64,000 bases of DNA, from the NCBI GenBank assembly GCA_034110465.1, contig JAWUZD010000010.1, positions 1 to 64,000 on the forward strand, written 5' to 3'. The DNA comes from Aurantibacter sp034110465. Lineage in GTDB: Bacteria > Bacteroidota > Bacteroidia > Flavobacteriales > Flavobacteriaceae. Of this stretch, positions 52,844 through 62,346 are shown piece by piece. The position numbers and the translations under genes are program-made. Below the pieces are notes generated by a model that had not been told where the DNA came from, made no database searches, and saw nothing but the letters and a program-made list of their open reading frames with translations. Each line of letters starts with the position of its first letter. The first letter of the stretch is position 1.

Positions 52844-53575
52844 ATGACGACAGATAAAACAGCTTGGTATGCAGATTGGTTTAATACACCATTTTATCAT
52901 ATTTTATATAAGGATAGAGATTACAGTGAAGCGGAGGATTTTATGATTAATCTTACCGAGTATTTGAATATGCCAGAGCATGGGAAAATTATGGATTTGG
53001 CGTGTGGAAAAGGCAGACATTCTGTTTATTTAAATACGTTGGGCTATAATGTTTTGGGTGCAGATTTGTCTGAAAACAGTATTAATTACGCAAAACAGTT
53101 TGAAAATGACACGTTAAAATTTGAGGTTCATAACATGTGTAAACCTTACGGCGCAAAATTTGATGCGGTTTTTAATTTATTTACAAGTTTTGGTTATTTT
53201 GATGATGAAGCGGATAATCTAAACACCATAAAAGCTATTAAGGAGAATTTAAACGATTATGGTTTTGGTGTTATAGACTTTATGAATACTGAATTTATTA
53301 TTGAAAACTTAGTTCCAGAAGATGTAAAAACCGTTGAAGGAATTGATTTTCACCAAAAGCGCTATGTAAAAGATGGCTATATAATAAAAGATATTAATTT
53401 TACTTTTGAAGGCGAAGATTTTAGTTTTCAGGAACGGGTAAGAGCTTTTAGTTTAGCTGATTTTGAACAGCTTTTTGAAGATGCAGGTGTTTATTTATTG
53501 GATGTTTTTGGCGATTATAAGCTGAGTAAATTTTACAAAAAGAGTTCTGAACGTTTAATTATGATTTTTAAATAA
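52844..53575 (+). CDS. Class I SAM-dependent methyltransferase
   Basis: The frame opens at TTG 52733, but ATG 52844 (MTTDKTAWYADWFNTPFYHI) is the start that fits the family; 243 aa. Motif I is GKIMDLACGKGRHSVYLNTL (~45), then VLGADLSENSINYAKQFEND and FDAVFNLFTSFGYFDDEADN. The DACGKGRHS loop and the FTSFGYF strand are characteristic of small-molecule/rRNA-type methyltransferases of Bacteroidota of unproven substrate. It precedes the ZIP transporter gene by 6 bp. The upstream 37 codons (WHPFFAAIYGKKRY) in frame look non-conserved and are ignored. Confidence 0.88.
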   Translation: MTTDKTAWYADWFNTPFYHILYKDRDYSEAEDFMINLTEYLNMPEHGKIMDLACGKGRHSVYLNTLGYNVLGADLSENSINYAKQFENDTLKFEVHNMCKPYGAKFDAVFNLFTSFGYFDDEADNLNTIKAIKENLNDYGFGVIDFMNTEFIIENLVPEDVKTVEGIDFHQKRYVKDGYIIKDINFTFEGEDFSFQERVRAFSLADFEQLFEDAGVYLLDVFGDYKLSKFYKKSSERLIMIFK

Positions 53576-53581
53576 GTTGAG

Positions 53582-54253
53582 ATGATTAGTATTTTATCGC
53601 CTATTCTTGCCGTTATTCTTGGTTATATTGTGGTTTTAGTTTTAAAACCTAATCAGCCAAAGCATTTAAAATTGCTTTTAGCATTTTCTGGTGCATTTTT
53701 ATTATCTGTAACCGTTTTTGACTTTTTACCTGAGGTTTTTTCTAATCAAAACAAACGCATTGGTTTGTTTATTATGGTTGGAATTCTTCTGCAAATTATA
53801 TTAGAATTTTTCTCTAAAGGTGCAGAACATGGACACGTACACATTAGTAAAACATCTACTAATTTTCCGTGGCTACTTTTTATAAGCCTTAGTATTCATA
53901 GTGTTTTAGAAGGTTTACCTATTGAAGGGCACAGCCATTTATTATATGGTATTATTATTCATAAATTACCTATTGCCATTATTTTAAGCACCTTTTTCTT
54001 AAAATCTAATTTAAGTCGTCTTAGAAGTTTTGCATTTTTAATGCTATTTGCTTTAATGACACCAATTGGTGTGGTTCTATCTCAGCAGTTTGAGTTTTTC
54101 AAAACGTATTACTATGAAATTTCGGCTTTAGTCATTGGAATATTTTTACATATTTCTACTACTATTTTATTTGAAAGTAACGAAGGGCACACGTTTAACT
54201 TTACTAAGTTAATGACTATTATTGCTGCAACTTTATTGGCTTGGTTTATTTAA
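53582..54253 (+). CDS. ZIP family metal transporter
   Basis: 223 aa with about seven or eight membrane helices, lacking a long cytoplasmic loop. The transport-site signature is visible in SLSIHSVLEGLPIEGHSHLL (helix 4, HSxxEGxPxxxH) and YGIIIHKLPIAIILSTFF (helix 5, HKxP), both supplying metal ligands. The loop FSKGAEHGHVHIS holds a short histidine cluster. ZIP proteins move zinc, iron or similar divalent ions into the cytoplasm. Tight spacing (6 bp) to the methyltransferase gene suggests co-transcription without a clear functional link. Confidence 0.9.
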   Translation: MISILSPILAVILGYIVVLVLKPNQPKHLKLLLAFSGAFLLSVTVFDFLPEVFSNQNKRIGLFIMVGILLQIILEFFSKGAEHGHVHISKTSTNFPWLLFISLSIHSVLEGLPIEGHSHLLYGIIIHKLPIAIILSTFFLKSNLSRLRSFAFLMLFALMTPIGVVLSQQFEFFKTYYYEISALVIGIFLHISTTILFESNEGHTFNFTKLMTIIAATLLAWFI

Positions 54254-54333
54254 AAAATCTTGTTTTTTAGTAACAAACCATAAAAACAAACCATAAAAAC
54301 AAACGTTTAACAACTACATAACAATTAAAAACT

Positions 54334-54768
54334 ATGTTTAGCAAAGAAGAATCGCGCTTAATGCGTCAGGAATTTTGGACAAGTTTTGGTAAATCGTTTC
54401 CAAGAAAATGGTTGTTATATAATACAAAATTAAAAGGCTTAAGTTTTAAGTTTCATTTTGACAACACGTCTGCTCTTGTGGCTTTAGATTTAGAGGACGA
54501 TTTAGAGCACAGAATTAATCATTGGGAGAAATTAGAGTCTTTAAAATCTATTTTAAAAGATGACTTTTTACCTGATTCGATTTATACAGAACAATATATC
54601 TTAAATAACGAAAAGGAAATTTCTCGTGTTCACGTTCAAATTCCTTATAAAGTATCTATTCACAATAAAAACAATTGGCAAGAGGTTATGGTGTTTTTTA
54701 ATGAAAATATGCCAAAATTCGAAGCCTTTTTTGAAGAATATAAAGATGTTATTGAAGGTGAGGTATGA
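54334..54768 (+). CDS. DUF4268 domain protein
   Basis: 144 aa. The whole sequence fits DUF4268: RLMRQEFWTSFGKSFPRKWL near the start, GLSFKFHFDNTSALVALDLE, HRINHWEKLESLKSILKDDF, and YKVSIHNKNNWQEVMVFFNE at the end. The domain is often found at the C-terminus of restriction-like nucleases but here stands alone; function unknown. It overlaps the next gene (ATGA, 4 bp). Its leader contains a 13-bp direct repeat (accataaaaacaa, twice) at ~54287-54304 of no evident meaning. Confidence 0.88.
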   Translation: MFSKEESRLMRQEFWTSFGKSFPRKWLLYNTKLKGLSFKFHFDNTSALVALDLEDDLEHRINHWEKLESLKSILKDDFLPDSIYTEQYILNNEKEISRVHVQIPYKVSIHNKNNWQEVMVFFNENMPKFEAFFEEYKDVIEGEV

Positions 54769-55229
54769 AACAACTAAACATTATTCTAACTTACATGGCT
54801 ATTATAATAGCTGTTCTATTATTAGCTGATTTCACTGTTAGTAAAACAGAAATTACAGAACGTGTTATAACTAAGAAAACTCAACACCAAAGTTATAACA
54901 ATGCTGGAGGAAATTCTCATGTATCTTTTAGATTAATTACTGAAAGTAAACAGTTTAATTGTAGCGCATCTTTTTTTGAAAATTTAGAAAAAAAATCTGT
55001 TATAAAAATTAAAGAATCTTTACTTTTTAATAAAGTAAATAGCGTTCTAAATGTAACTACTAACCAAAAGGAAACCTATTCTTTACGTTATACTACTGGT
55101 TTAGGAATTCCGTTAATTGTTTTACTTCTTTTAATTTTAAGTCTTGTTAAGACTAAAATTCCAAACATATTAATCTTTGTGACTAAAGTGGTTATTATAG
55201 CTGATTTAGTTTATGTTGCTCTTTTTTAA
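54765..55229 (+). CDS. Membrane protein of unknown function
   Basis: 154 aa. An N-terminal helix (LNIILTYMAIIIAVLLLADF), a ~75-residue periplasmic or cytoplasmic region without cysteine pattern (TERVITKKTQHQSYNNAGGN), and two C-terminal helices (GLGIPLIVLLLLILSLV and ILIFVTKVVIIADLVYVALF). No family recognised. It overlaps the DUF4268 gene by 4 bp, so the two are translationally coupled, and ends 17 bp before a strong hairpin. Confidence 0.75.
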   Translation: MKQLNIILTYMAIIIAVLLLADFTVSKTEITERVITKKTQHQSYNNAGGNSHVSFRLITESKQFNCSASFFENLEKKSVIKIKESLLFNKVNSVLNVTTNQKETYSLRYTTGLGIPLIVLLLLILSLVKTKIPNILIFVTKVVIIADLVYVALF

Positions 55230-55246
55230 CTTCAATACTGTAAAAC

Positions 55247-55286
55247 AAAAAAGCTCCAAATTACAATTGTAATTTGGAGCTTTTTT
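55247..55286. terminator. Strong bidirectional hairpin terminator
   Basis: Perfect 18-bp stem beginning aaaaaagctccaaattac (55247-55264), loop aatt, right arm 55269-55286 with T-run, between convergent genes. Confidence 0.9.
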
Positions 55287-55310
55287 TATAATTATAATTA
55301 ATTTGATGTT

Positions 55311-56243
55311 TTATTTTACATCCATTAATTCTACATCGAAAATTAAAGTAGCATCTGGTGGAATTGCTCCGCCAGCACCACGAGAACCATATCCTAAATC
55401 GCTAGGAATTACAAAACGTGCTTTATCTCCAACGTTTAATAACTGAATTCCTTCGTCCCAACCTGCAATAACCTGTCCAACACCAACTTGAAAGTCTAAT
55501 GGTTGGTTACGTTTGTAAGAAGAATCGAAAACTGTTCCGTCTGTTAATTGTCCTTTATAATGAACAGAAACCATATCTGCTTTGTTTGCTTTTTTACCAG
55601 TACCCTTTTGGATAATTTGGTAACGTAAACCAGAATCTGTTTTATCAAAACCTGCAGCAACTTTATCTAAATCAGCATCTGCTTTTGCTTTTGCATCTGC
55701 TAACATTTTAGCTCTTGTACCATCAAACGTTCTAAACGCTTCAATAGCATTAAAAGCTTCTGCTTCTGCTCCAACTCTTACAATTTCTAATGTATCAATT
55801 TTATCGCCTTGTGCAATTTCATCTACAATATCTTGACCTGTTGTTACTTTTCCAAAAACAGTATGATTACCATCTAACCAATCTGTAGCTATATGCGTAA
55901 TAAAAAACTGACTTCCGTTAGTTCCTGGTCCTGAGTTTGCCATACTTAAAACCCCTGGTCCATCATGTTTTAAATCTGGATGAAATTCGTCTGCAAATTT
56001 ATATCCTGGACTTCCAGTTCCTGCACCTTGAGGGCAACCACCTTGAACCATGAAATCTGCTATTACTCTATGAAACTTTAAACCATCGTAATATGGTGTT
56101 CCTTGAGGTTTAGCACTGTTTTCCATGTTACCTTCGGCTAAAGCCACAAAGTTACCTACAGTTCCTGGTGTTTTTTGAAATTCTAAAGCGACTAATATTT
56201 CGCCTTTTGTTGTATTAAATTTTGCGTATAATCCGTCTTGCAT
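55311..56243 (-). CDS. Peptidylprolyl isomerase, cyclophilin-FKBP fusion
   Basis: 310 aa with two isomerase domains. Residues ~1-165 are a cyclophilin (FNTTKGEILVALEFQKTPGT, FHRVIADFMVQGGCPQGAGT, LSMANSGPGTNGSQFFITHI, the latter with the catalytic-site strand). A ~45-residue Ala/Lys/Asp-rich helical linker follows, then an FKBP domain at ~205-310 (VSVHYKGQLTDGTVFDSSYK, VIAGWDEGIQLLNVGDKARF, GAGGAIPPDATLIFDVELMD). No signal peptide, so cytoplasmic. Both domains speed cis-trans turning of prolyl bonds; having both in one chain is known in Bacteroidota. Confidence 0.95.
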   Translation of the reverse strand: MQDGLYAKFNTTKGEILVALEFQKTPGTVGNFVALAEGNMENSAKPQGTPYYDGLKFHRVIADFMVQGGCPQGAGTGSPGYKFADEFHPDLKHDGPGVLSMANSGPGTNGSQFFITHIATDWLDGNHTVFGKVTTGQDIVDEIAQGDKIDTLEIVRVGAEAEAFNAIEAFRTFDGTRAKMLADAKAKADADLDKVAAGFDKTDSGLRYQIIQKGTGKKANKADMVSVHYKGQLTDGTVFDSSYKRNQPLDFQVGVGQVIAGWDEGIQLLNVGDKARFVIPSDLGYGSRGAGGAIPPDATLIFDVELMDVK

Positions 56244-56345
56244 GACTTATTTTTTTTATGAGCTGCAAAGATACAGAATGATTTATGAATTTAATATTGG
56301 ATTAGTTCGATTTATTTGATTTACTAGAAAGAAAAGAGAACAAAT

Positions 56346-56954
56346 TTAAATCTGCAAACCACAACTCTTTAAATATGTAAGTTTCGCGTTTTCAATAAAA
56401 TCAATCCAAGTTGAAGAAATTGTTGCGTTATTATTAACTAATTCAAAAACATAAAGTTCTGGATTTGCAAAATTAATATATGACACCATCAAACTAAACC
56501 TTTTAACTTTATATGATTTAGACAAACATATTAACTCATTAATTGAAATAATATTTTTATCATTTCTTTTAGTAATAATATCTGGAAATATTAAACCTTT
56601 GGTAAAAACAAGATTGTATTTTAAATTTTTAGATTGAATATTCAAAAAGTCATCTTCAAAATTAATTTTACTTGTATAAAATGAAACAATACTGTCTTCC
56701 TTAAATGTATAATCTTCAACATAAGAAACAGTTATTTCACCTTCAAAAAGTTTATAATTTTGTTTTTCATAATTCAAAAATCTTGATGACCAATAATTAT
56801 CTAATTCACATTCACTTTTCAATATTGGCTTTGAAAAAAATAAATCATCCTTTTCTAAAGATTTACAATTATAAAGTGAAAGAACTACAGAAAATATTAT
56901 AATAAATTTTATTTCAAAACTATAATTAAAATAATTAACTGAGTACATAAACAT
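56346..56954 (-). CDS. Probable lipoprotein of unknown function
   Basis: 202 aa. The start shown (MFMYSVNYFNYSFEIKFIII) leads into FSVVLSLYNC, a lipoprotein-like signal with Cys30, though it is longer than usual and an internal start (for example ATG at residue 3) is possible. The rest has no recognised domain. It starts 9 bp after recQ in the same direction. AT-rich, Lys/Asn-rich composition is like the unknown protein at 3480-4970. Confidence is limited because neither family nor a clear ribosome-binding site was recognised. Confidence 0.6.
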   Translation of the reverse strand: MFMYSVNYFNYSFEIKFIIIFSVVLSLYNCKSLEKDDLFFSKPILKSECELDNYWSSRFLNYEKQNYKLFEGEITVSYVEDYTFKEDSIVSFYTSKINFEDDFLNIQSKNLKYNLVFTKGLIFPDIITKRNDKNIISINELICLSKSYKVKRFSLMVSYINFANPELYVFELVNNNATISSTWIDFIENAKLTYLKSCGLQI

Positions 56955-56963
56955 TAAAAAAAC

Positions 56964-59156
56964 TTAATTAGCAACTTCACTAATAAATTTAATACGATAC
57001 AAACGTAATTCTTCGTCTTCGTAATCGCCATCAAATTCTTCAATAGCATCGTTTATTTTATCGGTTTCAGCTTCCATAAAATAATCATGAATTTCTTCTT
57101 GTTGATCTTCATCTAACAAGTCATCAATCCAATAATCAATATTTATTTTAGTTCCTGAAAACACAATAGCTTCCATTTCTTTAATAAAATTAGCCATTTC
57201 CATACCTTTTGCAGATGCAATATCAGTCAATGGAAGTTTTCTATCTACACTTTGAATAATGTATAATTTTAAAGCTGAATTTGTTCCTGTAGATTTTACA
57301 ACTAAATCGTCTGGTCTAGTTATATCGTTTTCTTCAACATAATTAGCAATTAGCGTCACAAAATCTTTAGCATATTTTTTAGCTTTCCCTTCTCCAACGC
57401 CATGAACATTGTACATTTCTGCTAATGTTATTGGGTATTTTAAAGACATATCTTCTAAAGATGGATCCTGGAATATTACAAATGGAGGAATGCCTAATTT
57501 CTTAGCGTTACGCTTACGTAAATCTTTTAACATAGCCATTAATTTCTCATCGGCTACTGCACCACTACCAGATTTTTCGGTTATAATACTGTCATCTTTA
57601 GTTTCATCGAAAACATGATCTTCCGTCATCATAAAAGATGTTGGATTATCTATATAATCTTGTGCTATTGATGCTAATTTAATAACACCATAAGTTTCTA
57701 TATCTTTTTTCAGAAAACGCGCCACTAAAACTTGGCGCAATAAAGCCATCCAATAGTTTTTAGATTTAGTTTTCCCAATTCCAAAAAATGGTTGCTCGTT
57801 ACTTTTATGGGAATTAATTAAGGCGTTTTCTTTTCCAATTATAACAGATACTAAATCTTTAGACTTATATTTTTCATGAGAACCTTTTATTACTTTTAAT
57901 AGCGTAACGACATCATCTTTGGCTTCATTTTTCTTTTTTGGAAAACGCATATTGTCATCCATATCTCCACCATCACCTGTCTCTGTGCTAAATTCTTCAC
58001 CAAAATAATGTAGAATAAACTGTCTTCTAGACATAGACGTCTCTGCATAAGCCACAACTTCTTGTAATAATGCTTGACCAATTTCTTGTTCTGCAACTGG
58101 CTTACCGGACATAAATTTCTCTAACTTCTCTACATCTTTATAGGCGTAAAAAGCTAAACAATGTCCTTCGCCGCCATCTCTACCAGCACGACCAGTTTCT
58201 TGGTAATAACTTTCTATACTTTTAGGAATATCATGATGAATTACAAACCTAACATCTGGTTTGTCTATTCCCATACCAAATGCAATAGTTGCGACTACCA
58301 CATCTACATCTTCCATTAAAAACATATCTTGATGAGACGCACGTCTTTTAGCTTCCAATCCAGCATGATAAGGGATAGCTTTTATGCCATTAACTTGTAA
58401 AACCTGTGCTAATTCTTCAACTTTTTTACGACTTAAGCAATAAACAATTCCAGATTTACCTTCGTTTTGTTTAATAAACTTAATAATATCTACATCTACT
58501 GTTTTTGTTTTTGGACGAATTTCGTAATATAGATTTGGTCTATTAAATGATGCTTTAAACGTTTTAGCATCACTCATTCCTAAATTCTTTAAAATATCTT
58601 CTTGAACCTTTGGTGTTGCAGTTGCTGTTAATCCAATAATTGGAATATTATCGCCTATTCTGCCAATAATACTTTTTAGATTTCTATATTCTGGTCTAAA
58701 ATCATGTCCCCATTCACTAATACAATGAGCTTCGTCTATAGCTACAAATGAAACAGTTACACTACGTAAAAACTCAATATTCTCTTCTTTAGTTAAAGAT
58801 TCTGGAGCTACATAAAGTAGTTTAGTTATTCCGCTAGTTATATCTGCTTTAACCTGTTTTACTTCTGTCTTATTTAAAGATGAATTTAAAACATGGGCAA
58901 TACCATGATCATCGGAAATACCGCGAATAGCATCTACTTGGTTTTTCATTAAAGCAATTAAAGGCGATACTACTATTGCAGTTCCTTCTTGCATTAATGC
59001 TGGTAATTGATAACACAAAGATTTTCCGCCACCAGTAGGCATAATTACAAAAGTGTTCTTTTTGTCTAAAATACTTTTAATAACAGGTTCTTGTAAGCCT
59101 TTAAACTCACTAAATCCAAAAAACTTCTTTAAATCAGAATAAATACGATCTCTCAA
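56964..59156 (-). CDS. recQ: ATP-dependent DNA helicase RecQ
   Basis: 730 aa. Helicase core: motif 0 FFGFSEFKGLQEPVIKSIL, motif I MPTGGGKSLCYQLP (~39), motif II AIDEAHCISEWGHDFRPEY (~135), LTATATPKVQ, GIVYCLSRKKVEE, VVATIAFGMGIDKPDVRFVI and QETGRAGRDGGEG (~325). An RQC region and an HRDC-like domain (LRKRNAKKLGIPPFVIFQDP, ~535-620) follow, plus an acidic C-terminal tail. RQC zinc cysteines are not obvious here, as in many Bacteroidota RecQ. RecQ unwinds DNA in recombination and repair. Divergent from kdsD-like. Confidence 0.96.
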   Translation of the reverse strand: MRDRIYSDLKKFFGFSEFKGLQEPVIKSILDKKNTFVIMPTGGGKSLCYQLPALMQEGTAIVVSPLIALMKNQVDAIRGISDDHGIAHVLNSSLNKTEVKQVKADITSGITKLLYVAPESLTKEENIEFLRSVTVSFVAIDEAHCISEWGHDFRPEYRNLKSIIGRIGDNIPIIGLTATATPKVQEDILKNLGMSDAKTFKASFNRPNLYYEIRPKTKTVDVDIIKFIKQNEGKSGIVYCLSRKKVEELAQVLQVNGIKAIPYHAGLEAKRRASHQDMFLMEDVDVVVATIAFGMGIDKPDVRFVIHHDIPKSIESYYQETGRAGRDGGEGHCLAFYAYKDVEKLEKFMSGKPVAEQEIGQALLQEVVAYAETSMSRRQFILHYFGEEFSTETGDGGDMDDNMRFPKKKNEAKDDVVTLLKVIKGSHEKYKSKDLVSVIIGKENALINSHKSNEQPFFGIGKTKSKNYWMALLRQVLVARFLKKDIETYGVIKLASIAQDYIDNPTSFMMTEDHVFDETKDDSIITEKSGSGAVADEKLMAMLKDLRKRNAKKLGIPPFVIFQDPSLEDMSLKYPITLAEMYNVHGVGEGKAKKYAKDFVTLIANYVEENDITRPDDLVVKSTGTNSALKLYIIQSVDRKLPLTDIASAKGMEMANFIKEMEAIVFSGTKINIDYWIDDLLDEDQQEEIHDYFMEAETDKINDAIEEFDGDYEDEELRLYRIKFISEVAN

Positions 59157-59246
59157 AATAAGGGTATACTTAATTATTGGTTTACTACTTTTTAAAGGTA
59201 AAATATAATTACGTTTAAAATATAAAAATAGCGTTTATTTTTTAAT

Positions 59247-59254
59247 TAAATTTG
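59247..59254 (+). promoter_or_regulatory. Bacteroidota -7 box (TAAATTTG) before kdsD-like gene
   Basis: TAAATTTG followed by caag, the same context as at the pheT promoter. 77 bp before ATG 59331. No clear -33 TTG. Confidence 0.4.
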
Positions 59255-59330
59255 CAAGAATTAAATTATCTCGCAGACTTTAATATTTAATAAAGATAAT
59301 AAAATCTTTGTTATACTAAAAGAATAATTA

Positions 59331-60299
59331 ATGACTCATAACAAGGAATCTATTACCCAATTAGCAAAAGAGACCGTTTTATTAGAAAGTCAATCTATAT
59401 CTAACCTAATTAGTCTAATTGATGACGACTTTTATAATGCTGTAGAACTTATACATAACTCTAAAGGTCGTGTTATTATTACAGGAATTGGAAAAAGTGC
59501 CATTATAGCTACTAAAATAGTAGCAACTATGAATAGTACAGGAACTCCAGCTGTATTTATGCATGCTGCAGATGCTATTCATGGCGATTTAGGTTTAATT
59601 CTTAAAGATGATGTTGTAATTTGTATTTCTAAAAGTGGAAATACACCAGAAATTAAAGTACTAGTTCCTTTTATAAAAAAAGCAGGAAATAAAATGATTG
59701 CTATTACAGGCAATAAAACTTCTTTTTTAGGAACCGAAGCAAATTTTGTTTTGAACGCTTATGTAGAAAAAGAAGCTTGTCCAAATAATTTAGCACCAAC
59801 AACGAGTACAACTGCACAACTAGTTTTAGGTGATGCCTTAGCGGTTTGTTTATTAAAAATTCAAAACTTTACAAGTAATGATTTTGCTAAATATCATCCA
59901 GGTGGCGCTTTAGGTAAAAAATTATATTTACGTGTTAACGATATTTCTCAAGTTAACCAAAAGCCACAAGTTACACCTAACACATCAATTAAAGACGTGA
60001 TTATTGAGATTTCAGAAAAGCGCCTTGGAGTAACTGCTGTTGTTGAAAATGGAACTGTAGTTGGAATTATTACCGATGGTGATTTAAGACGTATGTTGAC
60101 TAAAACTGATAATTTTTCGAGTTTATCAGCAAAAGATATTATGAGTGCTAATCCAAAAACAATAACATCTAATGCTATGGCTGTAGATGCAAAAGAAATT
60201 TTTGAAAAAAACGGCATATCTCAATTGGTTGTTGTGAAAGACAACAAATATGATGGAATTGTTCACATTCATGATCTAATTAAAGAAGGCATTTTATAA
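59331..60299 (+). CDS. kdsD: KpsF/GutQ family arabinose-5-phosphate isomerase
   Basis: 322 aa. The SIS domain has RVIITGIGKSAIIATKIVAT (~45), DAIHGDLGLILKDDVVICIS (~80) and KSGNTPEIKVLVPFIKKAGN; NNLAPTTSTTAQLVLGDALA is the family hallmark. Two CBS domains follow (~205-322). The enzyme makes D-arabinose 5-phosphate from ribulose 5-phosphate, the first step to the KDO of lipopolysaccharide. Gene symbol is by family and length; a GutQ paralogue would look alike. Its TAATG overlap with tatC shows co-transcription. Confidence 0.93.
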   Translation: MTHNKESITQLAKETVLLESQSISNLISLIDDDFYNAVELIHNSKGRVIITGIGKSAIIATKIVATMNSTGTPAVFMHAADAIHGDLGLILKDDVVICISKSGNTPEIKVLVPFIKKAGNKMIAITGNKTSFLGTEANFVLNAYVEKEACPNNLAPTTSTTAQLVLGDALAVCLLKIQNFTSNDFAKYHPGGALGKKLYLRVNDISQVNQKPQVTPNTSIKDVIIEISEKRLGVTAVVENGTVVGIITDGDLRRMLTKTDNFSSLSAKDIMSANPKTITSNAMAVDAKEIFEKNGISQLVVVKDNKYDGIVHIHDLIKEGIL

Positions 60300-61123
60300 T
60301 GGCTAAAAAACAAGTAAACGAAATGTCTTTCTTAGACCATTTAGAAGACTTAAGGTGGCATTTAATACGAATTTGTATTGCCGTTTTTATTGCTGCAGGT
60401 ATTGCTTTTGTCTTTAAATCTTTTATTTTTGATATCATTATTTTCGGTCCAAAAAGTATGGATTTCCCTACTTATAAATTACTTTGCGATATTGCAACGT
60501 ATTTTAATATGGACACCACACTCTGTGCAGACAAATTCCCTTTTAAAATTCAAGCTCGAACAATGGCAGCACAATTCTCTGCCCATATATGGACCTCAAT
60601 TTTAGCTGGATTTATTATTGCATTTCCTTATGTTATTTATCAGCTTTGGAAATTTATTAGTCCAGGAATGAAATCTAACGAGCGTAAAAACTCAAGAGGT
60701 TTTATTATTGTGTCTTCACTCCTATTCTTTTTAGGTGTGCTATTTGGTTACTATATTATTACACCTTTATCAATTAACTTTTTAGGAACTTATACGGTGA
60801 GTAACGAAATTAGTAATGAGTTTGATTTAGACTCTTATATAGGTTTATTACGTGCTTCAGTTTTAGCTAGTGGTATTATTTTTGAATTACCTATAATTAT
60901 CTATTTCTTAGCTAAAATAGGTTTAGTTACTCCTGAGTTTTTAAGACGAAACAGAAAAATAGCTTTAGTATTAGTTTTAATCTTATCGGCAATAATAACG
61001 CCACCAGATGTTGCTAGCCAAATTATAGTCGCAATACCAGTTTTAATATTATATGAAATAAGCATCTTTATAGCAAAATTTGTTGTTAAAAAAGAAACAA
61101 AAAAAGATTTAAAAAATGTCTGA
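60299..61123 (+). CDS. tatC: Sec-independent protein translocase TatC
   Basis: 274 aa, six hydrophobic helices. Signature N-terminus MSFLDHLEDLRWHLIRI, PFKIQARTMAAQFSAHIWTS, YQLWKFISPGMKSNERKNSR (family hallmark after helix 2), LSINFLGTYTV, and a last helix pair around IIYFLAKIGLVTPEFLRRNR and LSAIITPPDVASQIIVAIP. TatC is the receptor for twin-arginine signal peptides at the inner membrane. TatA/B are not in this window. It overlaps kdsD by 1 bp and the next gene by 8 bp. Confidence 0.97.
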   Translation: MAKKQVNEMSFLDHLEDLRWHLIRICIAVFIAAGIAFVFKSFIFDIIIFGPKSMDFPTYKLLCDIATYFNMDTTLCADKFPFKIQARTMAAQFSAHIWTSILAGFIIAFPYVIYQLWKFISPGMKSNERKNSRGFIIVSSLLFFLGVLFGYYIITPLSINFLGTYTVSNEISNEFDLDSYIGLLRASVLASGIIFELPIIIYFLAKIGLVTPEFLRRNRKIALVLVLILSAIITPPDVASQIIVAIPVLILYEISIFIAKFVVKKETKKDLKNV

Positions 61124-61463
61124 AGTAGTTAAAGAATTTAATGATTACCGTACTAAAATGAACACTAAAATTTTAGCGGATAACAATAAAGTAATTAAAC
61201 GAATTTTTAATCTAGACACCAATGCTTTTGCTGCCGGAACTTTAGATGTAAAAACAAAAGAACTTTTAGGCTTAGTTGCTTCTTTAGTATTGCGTTGCGA
61301 CGATTGTGTTAAGTACCATCTTGAAGCTTGTTATAACGAAGGTTTATCTAAAGAACAAGTTATAGAAACTTTAAGTATTGGTAATTTAATTGGAGGAACT
61401 ATTGTTATTCCTCATCTTAGAAAGGCTTACGAATATTGGGATGCGTTAGAAGCGCAAAGTTAA
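61116..61463 (+). CDS. Carboxymuconolactone decarboxylase family (AhpD-like) protein
   Basis: 115 aa, helical. The core has KTKELLGLVASLVLRCDDCV with a CDDC (CxxC) site at ~65-68, then KYHLEACYNEGLSKEQVIET and GNLIGGTIVIPHLRKAYEYW. The CxxC plus the following HxxxA are those of AhpD-like peroxidase/disulfide enzymes, so a redox role is more likely than ring-cleavage decarboxylation. Overlaps tatC by 8 bp. The tatC neighbour is common in flavobacteria (from memory). Confidence 0.9.
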   Translation: MSEVVKEFNDYRTKMNTKILADNNKVIKRIFNLDTNAFAAGTLDVKTKELLGLVASLVLRCDDCVKYHLEACYNEGLSKEQVIETLSIGNLIGGTIVIPHLRKAYEYWDALEAQS

Positions 61464-61537
61464 ACTTAGTATAAAACTGGTTTAAATTATTTTACCTTTC
61501 AATTAAATACCTATTTTAGAACTTTAATTTAGTATCT

Positions 61538-62278
61538 ATGAAATTACGCGCTGAAAATTTAATGAAGTCCTATAACGGACGAAAAGTAGTTAAAGATGTT
61601 TCTCTTGAAGTGAATCAAGGTGAAATTGTAGGTCTTTTAGGTCCAAATGGTGCTGGAAAAACCACGTCGTTCTATATGACTGTTGGTCTAGTGAAACCTA
61701 ATGCTGGAAAAATTTATTTAGACAATACCGATATTACAGATTATCCAATGTACAAACGTGCACAACACGGTATTGGCTATTTAGCACAAGAAGCGTCGGT
61801 TTTTAGAAAACTAAGTATTGAAGATAATATTTTAAGTGTTTTACAATTAACCAAGTTGTCTAAAAAGCAGCAATTGGATAAGATGGAAGAACTTATAGAT
61901 GAATTTAGCTTAGGACATATTAGAAAAAGTCGTGGCGATTTATTATCTGGTGGAGAAAGACGTAGAACAGAGATTGCTAGAGCTTTAGCAACAGATCCTA
62001 ACTTTATTTTATTAGACGAACCTTTTGCTGGTGTAGATCCAGTTGCTGTAGAAGATATACAACGTATTGTAGCGCAGTTAACCAAAAAGAACATTGGTAT
62101 ACTTATTACAGACCATAACGTGCAAGAAACCTTAGCTATTACCGACAGAACGTATTTAATGTTTGAAGGAAGTATTCTAAAAGCTGGAGTTCCTGAAGAT
62201 TTAGCAAGCGACGAAATGGTTAGAAAAGTTTATTTAGGACAAAATTTTGAGTTACGTAGGAAGAAGATTAGAGAATAA
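61538..62278 (+). CDS. lptB: LPS export ABC transporter ATPase LptB
   Basis: 246 aa. Walker A GLLGPNGAGKTTSF (~33), Q-loop IGYLAQEASVFRKLSIEDNI, signature LLSGGERRRTEIARALA (~135), Walker B FILLDEPFAGVDPVAVEDI, and H-loop LITDHNVQETLAI, all LptB-typical. LptB powers extraction of lipopolysaccharide from the inner membrane together with LptF/G. Placed after kdsD-tatC in a plausible envelope gene run. A hairpin closes it. Confidence 0.96.
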   Translation: MKLRAENLMKSYNGRKVVKDVSLEVNQGEIVGLLGPNGAGKTTSFYMTVGLVKPNAGKIYLDNTDITDYPMYKRAQHGIGYLAQEASVFRKLSIEDNILSVLQLTKLSKKQQLDKMEELIDEFSLGHIRKSRGDLLSGGERRRTEIARALATDPNFILLDEPFAGVDPVAVEDIQRIVAQLTKKNIGILITDHNVQETLAITDRTYLMFEGSILKAGVPEDLASDEMVRKVYLGQNFELRRKKIRE

Positions 62279-62293
62279 TCTATTTTAAACACA

Positions 62294-62330
62294 AAAAAAA
62301 CATTCATTTTTAAAAACGGATGCTTTTTTT
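62294..62330 (+). terminator. Imperfect hairpin terminator after lptB
   Basis: Left arm aaaaaaacattcattttt pairs with aaaaacggatgcttttttt with two mismatches and a wobble, then T-rich sequence. 16 bp after the stop. Confidence 0.65.
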
Positions 62331-62346
62331 ATTTCTATTTTATAAA